In this document: positions 1 through 5,187 of the stretch, piece after piece
How the letters are laid out: the number at the start of each line of letters is the position of its first letter
Numbering within the stretch: position 1 is the stretch's first letter
Source: CAZPQV01 sp964588705
GTDB lineage: Bacteria > Bacteroidota > Bacteroidia > Flavobacteriales > Weeksellaceae
Length of the DNA: 5,187 bases
Reading direction: 5' to 3'
Assembly: GCA_964588705.1 (NCBI GenBank)
Contig: CAZPQV010000108.1
Span: 1 to 5,187, forward strand
Made by a program: the position numbers and the translations under genes
The notes under the pieces: model-generated
What the model saw: the letters and a program-made list of their open reading frames with translations, nothing else
What the model was told of the DNA's origin: nothing
Databases searched by the model: none

Positions 1-222
1 CTGCCCAAGAGGATCCATTCCAACGCATCCCACAAAATAAACACTTGCACCAAGTCGCGCTGTTCCCACCGCCTGATTTGCACCTTTACCACCGAAAAAA
101 CTTTCTGATTTATAGGCCATTACCGTTTCATGAGGATACGGATGATGGTTCGTATTTAAAACCAAATCTACGGAAGAACTTCCTACTACAATGATCTTTG
201 GCTGATCTGAACTTAGTGTCAT
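1..222 (-). CDS. rbsK: Ribokinase / PfkB-family sugar kinase, N-terminal part (runs off left edge)
   Basis: This is the start of a carbohydrate kinase of the PfkB family, most like ribokinase, which phosphorylates D-ribose to ribose 5-phosphate with ATP in the cytoplasm. Only 74 codons are present; the family is usually about 300 residues, so the ATP-binding and catalytic C-terminal part lies outside the window. Visible features are a beta strand followed by GSSSVDLV (residues 14-21), where D19 matches the substrate-binding aspartate of E. coli RbsK (GSINAD), and the PfkB signature FFGGKGANQAVGTARLGA (residues 42-59) with the sugar-contacting GGKGANQ. The ATG at 222 is the natural start, since it gives the usual spacing to GSSSVD. 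No Shine-Dalgarno is visible, which is normal for this phylum. It follows the DUF4241 gene on the same strand after a 64-base gap that holds its own promoter candidate. Another PfkB substrate, such as a nucleoside, cannot be excluded without the C-terminus. Confidence 0.88.
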   Translation of the reverse strand, partial: MTLSSDQPKIIVVGSSSVDLVLNTNHHPYPHETVMAYKSESFFGGKGANQAVGTARLGASVYFVGCVGMDPLGQ

Positions 223-241
223 TTCAATAAACGTTATTTAA

Positions 242-249
242 CAAATTTA
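242..249 (-). promoter_or_regulatory. Candidate -7 promoter box for the ribokinase gene
   Basis: On the minus strand this reads TAAATTTG, an exact match to the Bacteroidota primary-sigma -7 consensus TAnnTTTG. It lies 19 bases before the ribokinase ATG, giving a leader of roughly a dozen bases. The -33 element is weak: a TTTC sits about 20 bases upstream rather than TTTG. A 13-base palindrome (263-275) covers that -33 region. The box match is seen directly; promoter activity is inferred. Confidence 0.5.
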
Positions 250-262
250 ATGCTTTGAAAAG

Positions 263-275
263 TATTTCTGAAATA
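263..275. promoter_or_regulatory. Odd palindrome TATTTC-T-GAAATA, possible operator
   Basis: This is a perfect 6-base inverted repeat around a single central base, in the gap between the DUF4241 stop and the ribokinase start. It lies over the expected -33 region of the ribokinase promoter candidate, where a repressor or activator could act. In AT-rich intergenic DNA a short palindrome like this can arise by chance, and no regulator gene is adjacent. Confidence 0.2.
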
Positions 276-286
276 ATTAACTATTC

Positions 287-925
287 TTAACTAATGATTT
301 CAATGAATTCCGTAACGATTTTCACGGGCTGATTGTCTTTTCCAAATCCGATATAACTTGCATAAAACCCTTCCCCAAAACCGGTTTCGAAAGCCAAAAT
401 ATTACCGACTTTTCCGTCATCCGGTTTTAAAAATGCATACTGATCGATGGCTCCGTTCTCATCAAAAAAATGTTCGTGGAAAAACTCTTCATAAATTCCC
501 ATGAAATCAGCGCCTCTACTATGGAAAAGCTTGTTCTCCAGTTCATTGAGATCTTCCTGGGTTTCTGAATCCATAAAGCATCCCATCCCCGATTCTACAG
601 GATAGCCGAAGATTTCTTCTCCCTGCAAATCTTCAATATTCTGTCCTTCGGTGGTTGCCATTTTCCACTCTGCAATTTCATCACCCGAAAAAACAATTTC
701 TGCATAGGCAACACAGTTACTCTCTTTCTCTTTGTGTAAAAAAGCAGGAAATTCCCCGCTTGGAAACCGCACTTTAAACGGCTTCATATCATTAGTAACC
801 AAAGGGTCGCAAGCCACCAAATCTCCAGTTGGAAGATGGATTTTGCCAACGTCGAAAGTTTCAAGCAGAGTATTTTCAACAAACGTTTTGCTGAAGAGAT
901 TTTTGATATTTTCTAAATGCTGCAT
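287..925 (-). CDS. DUF4241 domain-containing protein, function unknown
   Basis: This encodes an acidic 212-residue protein that I assign to the DUF4241 family, which has no established function. Recognisable family-type blocks are GDLVACDPLV (residues 34-43), YPVESGMGCFMD (108-119) and the near C-terminal ETGFGEGFYASYIGFGKD (180-197). The domain fills the whole protein, and the length is typical. There is no transmembrane segment, so a cytoplasmic location is likely. I place the start at the ATG at 925. The frame stays open to a GTG at 970, which would add 15 hydrophobic residues resembling a poor signal peptide. That GTG lies beside the 3' arm of the valS terminator and upstream of the promoter candidate, so the extension is probably not translated. 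No catalytic motif that I can name is visible. The gene sits between valS and a ribokinase gene, and neither neighbour indicates its job. Family call is from recognition of motifs, not a profile search. Confidence 0.82.
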   Translation of the reverse strand: MQHLENIKNLFSKTFVENTLLETFDVGKIHLPTGDLVACDPLVTNDMKPFKVRFPSGEFPAFLHKEKESNCVAYAEIVFSGDEIAEWKMATTEGQNIEDLQGEEIFGYPVESGMGCFMDSETQEDLNELENKLFHSRGADFMGIYEEFFHEHFFDENGAIDQYAFLKPDDGKVGNILAFETGFGEGFYASYIGFGKDNQPVKIVTEFIEIIS

Positions 926-943
926 CGGATATGAACAATAGAG

Positions 944-974
944 TAAAGATAAAAGAAAAAAGACTGTCACACAA
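944..974 (-). promoter_or_regulatory. Candidate promoter for the DUF4241 gene
   Basis: On the minus strand a TTG (974-972), a 20-base spacer and TATCTTTA (951-944) fit the Bacteroidota TTG / TAnnTTTG arrangement with one mismatch, in the last base of the -7 box. The -7 box ends 18 bases before the ATG at 925. The promoter overlaps the loop, 3' arm and T-tract of the valS terminator, so transcription of valS would stop almost where that of the DUF4241 gene would begin. Activity is inferred. Confidence 0.42.
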
Positions 975-991
975 TGGTTTTAACAGTCTTT
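951..991 (-). terminator. Intrinsic terminator of valS
   Basis: Reading on the minus strand, AAAGACTGT (991-983), a 15-base loop and ACAGTCTTT (967-959) form a perfect 9-bp stem. The 3' arm runs into a T-rich tract, six Ts from 961 to 956 followed by C and four more Ts. The hairpin lies about 100 bases after the valS stop codon. On the plus strand the arm is followed by TTTATAAAG, a poor T-tract, so the terminator works mainly for leftward transcription. Confidence 0.8.
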
Positions 992-1016
992 ATAAAGTTT
1001 AGTTTAAATGAAGTTG

Positions 1017-1078
1017 CCTTCGGATACGCTCGGGCTGACATTTATTTATCTTGTACTTTTCTATTTGTCAGGCTGAGC
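1017..1078. repeat. Degenerate REP-like inverted repeat in the valS 3' region
   Basis: The arms GCTCGGGCTGACA (1028-1040) and TGTCAGGCTGAGC (1066-1078) can pair over 13 positions with one G-T wobble and one mismatch, around a 25-base AT-rich loop. The left arm is preceded by CCTTCGGATAC, so the whole left half (1017-1040) resembles the CTTCG...GCTCAG...TGACA type of dispersed intergenic palindrome that I recall from many Bacteroidota genomes. It lies between the valS stop and the valS terminator, so it would be transcribed in the 3' UTR. The pairing is seen directly; membership of a repeat family is from memory. Confidence 0.6.
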
Positions 1079-1090
1079 ACAGAAAAAGTT

Positions 1091-3706
1091 TTAAAGCGTT
1101 TTCAGTTTTTCCTCCAGAAGCGCAATTTTTTCCTGAGCGTCTTTCTGTTTTTTGCGTTCCATATCCACTACATTCGCAGGTGCACCGGAAACAAATTTCT
1201 CATTAGACAATTTCTTTTCAACAGAAATCAGGAAACCTTTGAGGTATTTCAGTTCCTCTTCGGTTTTGGTTTTTTCTTCGCCTAAATCCAGGTTTTCACT
1301 TAAAGGAACAGAGATTTCGTTGGCTCCAACCAGGAAAGTGAAACTTGGCTTATCTGTTTTTTGCGCGAAATGAATTTCAGAAACATTCGCCAGTTTTTTC
1401 ACAATATCTTCATTCGAAAATGATTGTGCACTCGTAAACAACTCCACCGTTTCTCTTGGTGAAATCCCTTTGCTTTGGCGGTAATTTCTTACTCCCGAAA
1501 TAATTTCCTTAGAGGTTTCAAAATTCTTGATGATTTCTTCACTGAAGTTTCCACCTTTTTTCTGCTGAGCAATAATCAAGGCTTGTTCGGGAGTTCTTGC
1601 AGAAATATTCTGCCACAATTCCTCTGTCAGGAACGGCATAAACGGATGAAGCAGCTTCATCAGTTCTTCGAAATAAGCAATAGATTTGCTGTAAACTTCC
1701 GCTGAAATAGGCTCACCGTAATTTGGTTTTATGGCTTCCAAATACCATGAACAGAAATCATCCCAAATCAGTTTATAAATTAAATGCAGTCCGTCTGAAA
1801 TTCTGAATTTTGAGAACTGGTCATTAATCTCAACAATCGTTTTATTCAGTTGATTTTCAAACCATTCCATCGTTTGCAGATCTGCCTGATTTGGTTGGAT
1901 CTTTTCATCTTTATTCCAACCCTGCATCAATCGGTAAGCATTCCAGATTTTGGTTGCAAAGTTTCTTCCCTGAAGCATTAAATCTTCATCGAAAAGAAGA
2001 TCATTTCCTGCTGCCGAACTCAGAAGAATTCCCACACGAACGCTGTCGGCACCGTATTTTTCAATCAGTTCCAAAGGATCCGGTGAATTTCCGAGTGATT
2101 TCGACATTTTCCGGCGTTGCTTATCACGAACTATTCCGGTGAAATACACATTCTTGAACGGAACTTCATTTCGGTATTCCAATCCTGCCATAATCATCCT
2201 CGCCACCCAGAAAAAAATAATATCCGGACCGGTAACCAGGTCTGAAGTCGGGTAATAATATTTGATATCTTCGTTTTCCTCCAGCATTCCATCGAAAACC
2301 GACATTGGCCATAACCAGGATGAGAACCAGGTATCGAGAGCGTCTTCGTCCTGCTTTAAGTTGCTGGCTTCTAGTTGCTGGTTACTTGTTTTTTCTCTTG
2401 CAAGTTGTAAGGCTTCTTCGATGGTTTCCGCCACTACAAAATCATCATCGCCATCACCGTAGTAGTAGGCAGGAATCTGCTGTCCCCACCACAATTGGCG
2501 GGAAATATTCCAGTCGCGGATGTTTTCCATCCAGTGTCTGTACGTGTTTTTGAATTTCTCCGGATGAAATTTCACCTCATCATTCATCACTACATCCAAT
2601 GCGGGCTTCGCAATTTCCGACATTTTCAGGAACCACTGAACAGAGATTTTTGGTTCAATTACGGCACCGGTTCTTTCGGAAGTTCCCACTTTATTGACGT
2701 AATCTTCTGCCTTCAGTAAAAGGCCTTTTTCTTCAAGCTCTTTTACAATCAGTTTTCTTACTTCGAAACGGTTTTTTCCGGCATAGTGCTGTCCGTGGTC
2801 ATTCAGATTTGCATCATCATCCATAGAATCAATCATCGGAAGATTGTGGCGCTGCCCGATTTCGTAGTCGTTGGTATCGTGCGCCGGTGTAATTTTCAAA
2901 GCTCCGGTTCCGAATTCAATGTCCACATAATCATCCTCGATAATCGGCACAACTCTGCCAACCACCGGAACAGTAACTTTTTTACCTTTCAGATGCGCAT
3001 ATCTTTCATCGTTTGGATTTATGCAAACTGCAGTGTCACCGAAAATTGTTTCAGGACGTGTAGTTGCTACTGAAAGAAAATCTTCAGTTCCCTCAATTTT
3101 ATATTTTAAATAATACAGTTTTCCGTTCTGTTCTTTGAAGATAACCTCTTCGTCAGAGATATTGGTTTTAGCTTCCGGATCCCAGTTTACCATTCGGTAA
3201 CCTCTGTAAATCAAGCCTTTATTATATAAATCCACAAAAGATTTAATCACCTGCTGAGACAGTTTCGGCTCCATCGTAAAACGGGTTCTGTCCCAATCGC
3301 AGGAAGCTCCCAGTTTTTTCAACTGTTCAAGGATGGTTCCGCCGTATTTATCGGTCCATTCCCAAGCGTGCTTCAGAAATTCTTCTCGGGTGATATCTGA
3401 TTTGTTGATGCCTTCAGATTTCAATTTGGCCACCACTTTTGCTTCGGTTGCGATGGAAGCATGGTCGGTTCCCGGCACCCAAAGCGCGTTGAAACCGTTC
3501 ATTCTCGCCCTTCTCACCAACACATCCTGAATGGTATTATTCAGCATATGTCCCATATGTAGAATTCCCGTTACGTTTGGCGGTGGAATCACAATGGTAT
3601 AAGGCGGTCGGTCGTCGGGTGTTGAGTGAAAATATTTATTCTCCATCCAGTAACTGTACCATTTGGTTTCAGTTTCCTGCGGATTATATTTATCCGAAAT
3701 CTGCAT
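1091..3706 (-). CDS. valS: Valine--tRNA ligase (valyl-tRNA synthetase)
   Basis: This complete 871-residue class Ia aminoacyl-tRNA synthetase charges tRNA-Val with valine in the cytoplasm and edits mischarged threonine. The Rossmann catalytic core begins with PPPNVTGILHMGH, with the HIGH motif as HMGH at residues 50-53. The inserted CP1 editing domain shows ATTRPETIFGDTAV (214-227) and GTGALKITPAHDTNDYEIG (266-284). The core resumes with GTSERTGAVIEP (341-352), SRQLWWGQQIPAYY (402-415), DALDTWFSSWLWP (455-467) and TGPDIIFFWVARMIM (492-506). The KMSKS loop is exact at 533-537. A helical anticodon-binding domain follows (about 600-760), and a charged coiled-coil tail of the ValS C-terminal type ends the protein (about 805-871). 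Length is normal and no key motif is broken. The ATG at 3706 fits the usual short N-terminus before YNPQETETKWYSYW. It is divergent from the DUF1573 gene. The leader is short and shows no T-box. A heptamer-like repeat encodes residues 441-450. Confidence 0.98.
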   Translation of the reverse strand: MQISDKYNPQETETKWYSYWMENKYFHSTPDDRPPYTIVIPPPNVTGILHMGHMLNNTIQDVLVRRARMNGFNALWVPGTDHASIATEAKVVAKLKSEGINKSDITREEFLKHAWEWTDKYGGTILEQLKKLGASCDWDRTRFTMEPKLSQQVIKSFVDLYNKGLIYRGYRMVNWDPEAKTNISDEEVIFKEQNGKLYYLKYKIEGTEDFLSVATTRPETIFGDTAVCINPNDERYAHLKGKKVTVPVVGRVVPIIEDDYVDIEFGTGALKITPAHDTNDYEIGQRHNLPMIDSMDDDANLNDHGQHYAGKNRFEVRKLIVKELEEKGLLLKAEDYVNKVGTSERTGAVIEPKISVQWFLKMSEIAKPALDVVMNDEVKFHPEKFKNTYRHWMENIRDWNISRQLWWGQQIPAYYYGDGDDDFVVAETIEEALQLAREKTSNQQLEASNLKQDEDALDTWFSSWLWPMSVFDGMLEENEDIKYYYPTSDLVTGPDIIFFWVARMIMAGLEYRNEVPFKNVYFTGIVRDKQRRKMSKSLGNSPDPLELIEKYGADSVRVGILLSSAAGNDLLFDEDLMLQGRNFATKIWNAYRLMQGWNKDEKIQPNQADLQTMEWFENQLNKTIVEINDQFSKFRISDGLHLIYKLIWDDFCSWYLEAIKPNYGEPISAEVYSKSIAYFEELMKLLHPFMPFLTEELWQNISARTPEQALIIAQQKKGGNFSEEIIKNFETSKEIISGVRNYRQSKGISPRETVELFTSAQSFSNEDIVKKLANVSEIHFAQKTDKPSFTFLVGANEISVPLSENLDLGEEKTKTEEELKYLKGFLISVEKKLSNEKFVSGAPANVVDMERKKQKDAQEKIALLEEKLKTL
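2359..2386. repeat. Four imperfect 7-base tandem units inside valS
   Basis: In the coding direction the four units are AGTAACC, AGCAACT, AGAAGCC and AGCAACT, which fit AGCAACY with three mismatches in 28 bases. They encode residues 441-450 (SNQQLEASNL), just before the conserved QDEDALDTWFSSWLWP stretch. The frame is kept, and from memory other Bacteroidota ValS proteins have a similar number of residues here, so this is not clearly an insertion. It may be chance similarity in a variable linker. Confidence 0.45.
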
Positions 3707-3733
3707 AAAATCTATATTTTGGCATTATTTCTG

Positions 3734-3741
3734 CAAAAATA
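3734..3741 (-). promoter_or_regulatory. Candidate -7 promoter box for valS
   Basis: The minus strand reads TATTTTTG, an exact TAnnTTTG match, 27 bases before the valS ATG. That predicts a leader of about 20 bases, too short for a T-box or an attenuator hairpin. The -33 region is T-rich but lacks a clear TTTG at the right spacing. Confidence 0.5.
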
Positions 3742-3781
3742 GGGAAAACAAAAATTTAAAATCAGTTAATCAAAATATTTT

Positions 3782-3789
3782 TAACTTTG
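3782..3789 (+). promoter_or_regulatory. Candidate -7 promoter box for the DUF1573 gene
   Basis: The sequence TAACTTTG is an exact match to the Bacteroidota -7 box TAnnTTTG. It lies 51 bases before the ATG at 3841, giving a leader of about 45 bases. The leader ends in an A-rich run directly before the start codon, the usual Shine-Dalgarno-free initiation context in this phylum. The best -33 candidate (TTTA at 3755-3758) is weak and slightly too far upstream. Confidence 0.55.
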
Positions 3790-3840
3790 TAGCCTGATTT
3801 TCATCCAAGAAAAGAATCATTTAATTAAAAACAATAAAAA

Positions 3841-4347
3841 ATGAAGAAAATATTAGCAGGCATGCTTATGTTGGGAACGGTAGCTTTTGCTTCCGCACAA
3901 ACCATTTCTTTTGATAAAACCACTATTGAATACGGAACTGTAAAAACAGGGGCTGAAGGACACAGATTTTTCAATGTGAAAAATACCGGCGACAAACCTC
4001 TGATCATCAACCGAGTACAGGCGTCTTGCGGATGTACTACTCCGGAATGGAGCCAGGATCCAATTATGCCGGGAAAATCAGCAAAAATTAAAGTAGGCTA
4101 CAACACTCAGATTAACGGTGATTTCCTTAAACTGATTGAAGTTTACTCCAACGACCCTGTAAACGGAAGATCATCTCTTTACATCAAAGGAAAGGTTGAT
4201 CCTAATGCTGCTGAACCTGCCGTTGCAAACGCAAATGAAAACTCTGCCGTTGCACAACAAACAGGTGTGAACGAAAATGCAAAAGCTACAGCACCGGTTG
4301 CAAAAAAGCCAACTGTGAAAAAGAAAACTGCAGTTAGAGGAAAATAA
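3841..4347 (+). CDS. Exported DUF1573 domain protein with Lys/Ala-rich tail
   Basis: This 168-residue protein has a clear Sec signal peptide: MKK, a hydrophobic core, then AFASA with likely cleavage after A19, leaving Q20 as the first mature residue. There is no lipobox cysteine. The mature part (about 22-119) is one DUF1573 domain, an Ig-like beta-sandwich fold. Typical elements are FDKTTIEYGTVKTG (24-37), FFNVKNTGDKPLIINRV (43-59), the SCGCTTPEW block with paired cysteines C63 and C65, MPGKSAKIKVGYNT (76-89) and IEVYSNDP (99-106). Residues 120-168 are a low-complexity tail rich in Ala, Asn and Val that ends strongly basic (KKPTVKKKTAVRGK), so it is probably disordered and could bind an acidic surface such as peptidoglycan, LPS or nucleic acid. 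No molecular function is established for the family. The gene has its own promoter candidate and a strong terminator, so it is probably a single-gene unit divergent from valS. Confidence 0.9.
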   Translation: MKKILAGMLMLGTVAFASAQTISFDKTTIEYGTVKTGAEGHRFFNVKNTGDKPLIINRVQASCGCTTPEWSQDPIMPGKSAKIKVGYNTQINGDFLKLIEVYSNDPVNGRSSLYIKGKVDPNAAEPAVANANENSAVAQQTGVNENAKATAPVAKKPTVKKKTAVRGK

Positions 4348-4369
4348 TCGCAATAAAATATTCATATTT

Positions 4370-4402
4370 AAATCGTCTCATTTGAGGCGATTTTTTTATT
4401 TT
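4370..4402 (+). terminator. Intrinsic terminator after the DUF1573 gene
   Basis: AAATCGTCTC (4370-4379), the loop ATTT and GAGGCGATTT (4384-4393) form a 10-bp stem with one G-T wobble. The 3' arm runs into seven Ts (4391-4397), then A and four more Ts. It begins 22 bases after the DUF1573 stop and ends just upstream of the ppk2 start, so it separates the two same-strand genes. Confidence 0.88.
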
Positions 4403-4419
4403 AGTAAAAATTTGACATT

Positions 4420-5187
4420 ATGGATTTAGATTTCACTGACGATTATTTGGCGAAAGGAAAAATATCTTTAAAAGATTTTGACACCAAATACAAGGGCGGA
4501 CTCGGGCTTTCCAAAGACAAAGGTGCGGAAATGCTGGCCAACGAAAAAAAGGAACTCCATGAACTGCAGGAAAGACTGTATGCCGACGGAAGTAAATCTT
4601 TACTCATCGTTCTTCAGGCGATGGACGCGGCCGGAAAAGACAGCTTGATTGAGCATGTCTTCGGCGGGGTAAATCCGCAGGGCTGCCATGTGACCAGTTT
4701 CAAAACCCCCAGTACCAAGGAATATTCGCATGATTTTCTGTGGCGGCACTATATGGCGCTTCCGGCAAAGGGAATGATCGGCATTTTTAACAGGAGCCAT
4801 TATGAGAGTGTGCTGGTGTGCAAAGTGCATCCGGAATACAATCTGAAAGAAAAAGTATGGGACTCTCCGAAACAGTTTAACAAAAAGTTCTGGGAAAACC
4901 GGTATGAAAGCATCCGCAATTTTGAAAAACATCTGGCATCCAACGGCACGAAAATCATTAAAATCTTTCTCAATGTATCTAAAAAAGAACAAAAAAAGCG
5001 GTTGATAGACCGGATAGATGAGCAGGAGAAAAACTGGAAATTTTCCATGGGCGATTTACCGGAGCGCGCACTGTGGAAGGAATATATGAAAGCATACGAA
5101 GAGGCCATTAACGAAACGCATGACAAGAATGCGCCCTGGTTCGTGGTTCCTGCAGATGACAAATGGTTTGCCCGGGTAGCCGCCATC
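4420..5187 (+). CDS. ppk2: Polyphosphate kinase 2 family protein (PPK2), C-terminus cut by right edge
   Basis: PPK2 enzymes move phosphate between polyphosphate and nucleotides, in this subfamily typically making NDP or NTP from NMP or NDP at the expense of polyphosphate. They are cytoplasmic P-loop kinases. 256 codons are present with no stop; most single-domain members have about 260-310 residues, so only the last helix should be missing. Visible motifs are the Walker A region VLQAMDAAGKDSLIEHV (64-80, P-loop lysine K73), GVNPQGCHVTSF (83-94), FLWRHYMALPAKG (106-118), the Walker B-like GIFNRSHYESVLV (121-133) followed by VHPE, and the basic lid region KKEQKKRLIDRID. The GVNPQG block points to the class II/III (short, NMP/NDP-using) branch rather than class I; the class cannot be settled here. 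The ATG at 4420 lies 17 bases after the upstream terminator, so its promoter must overlap that terminator or it depends on readthrough. Five of nine arginine codons are CGG, unlike the AGA-rich DUF1573 gene. Confidence 0.93.
   Translation, partial: MDLDFTDDYLAKGKISLKDFDTKYKGGLGLSKDKGAEMLANEKKELHELQERLYADGSKSLLIVLQAMDAAGKDSLIEHVFGGVNPQGCHVTSFKTPSTKEYSHDFLWRHYMALPAKGMIGIFNRSHYESVLVCKVHPEYNLKEKVWDSPKQFNKKFWENRYESIRNFEKHLASNGTKIIKIFLNVSKKEQKKRLIDRIDEQEKNWKFSMGDLPERALWKEYMKAYEEAINETHDKNAPWFVVPADDKWFARVAAI

Noticed and set aside
223..286. Terminator between the DUF4241 and ribokinase genes
   Set aside because: Apart from a 6-bp palindrome with a one-base centre, no stem followed by a T-tract is visible.
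926..970. N-terminal extension of the DUF4241 protein from GTG 970 as a signal peptide or lipoprotein signal
   Set aside because: The hydrophobic stretch is short, starts without lysine or arginine, lacks a lipobox, and coincides with a terminator arm and promoter candidate.
974..1285. Plus-strand open frame of about 100 codons over the valS 3' end
   Set aside because: It overlaps the valS coding region, REP-like repeat and terminator antisense; its Phe-rich composition is what a reversed Lys/Glu-rich coiled coil gives.
3690..3725. Eleven-codon upstream frame MPKYRFYADFG overlapping the valS start
   Set aside because: It begins within a base or two of the predicted transcription start, contains no valine codons, and has no attenuator hairpin, so a leader-peptide role is unlikely.
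3707..3840. T-box or other riboswitch upstream of valS
   Set aside because: The predicted leader is only about 20 bases and the whole gap has no T-box conserved stem or anti-terminator; such elements are not expected for this phylum's synthetases.
4600..5186. Two long minus-strand open frames opposite ppk2
   Set aside because: The plus strand encodes clear PPK2 motifs across the same stretch; the minus frames have no family-like motif and no start signals.
1..5187. A new multi-gene system, mobile element, CRISPR array or RNA gene
   Set aside because: Coding space is filled by housekeeping or single-domain genes in separate transcription units, with no transposase, spaced direct repeats, tRNA-like folding or linked effector genes.

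Overview
The window looks like ordinary chromosomal DNA of a member of the Flavobacteriia, most likely the Chryseobacterium/Kaistella/Epilithonimonas group (family Weeksellaceae). Three things suggest this: AT-rich intergenic DNA, several exact or near matches to the Bacteroidota -7 promoter box TAnnTTTG with no Shine-Dalgarno sequences, and the protein types themselves (a ValS with the QDEDALDTWFSSWLWP stretch, a DUF4241 protein, a DUF1573 exported protein and a PPK2). Genus placement is inference from recollection, not from a search.

Layout, left to right. Positions 1-222 (minus) hold the first 74 codons of a ribokinase-type PfkB sugar kinase that runs off the left edge. Positions 287-925 (minus) hold a small cytoplasmic DUF4241 protein of unknown function. 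Positions 944-1090 are a compact regulatory stretch: a degenerate REP-like inverted repeat, the intrinsic terminator of valS, and a promoter candidate for the DUF4241 gene that overlaps this terminator. Positions 1091-3706 (minus) hold a complete valyl-tRNA synthetase gene. Positions 3707-3840 are a divergent promoter region. Positions 3841-4347 (plus) encode a secreted DUF1573 protein with a lysine-rich tail, followed by a strong intrinsic terminator. Positions 4420-5187 (plus) hold a polyphosphate kinase 2 family gene cut by the right edge.

The genes do not form an obvious pathway. valS is an essential translation gene with its own promoter and terminator. The DUF4241 gene and the ribokinase gene each have a promoter candidate of their own. 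DUF1573 and ppk2 point the other way and are separated by a terminator. I see no mobile element, CRISPR array, tRNA, rRNA or defence cassette, and no convincing new multi-gene system. The points most worth a second look are the terminator/promoter overlap that also corrects the DUF4241 start, the REP-like repeat in the valS 3' UTR, a heptamer tandem repeat inside valS, and the two uncharacterised protein families.
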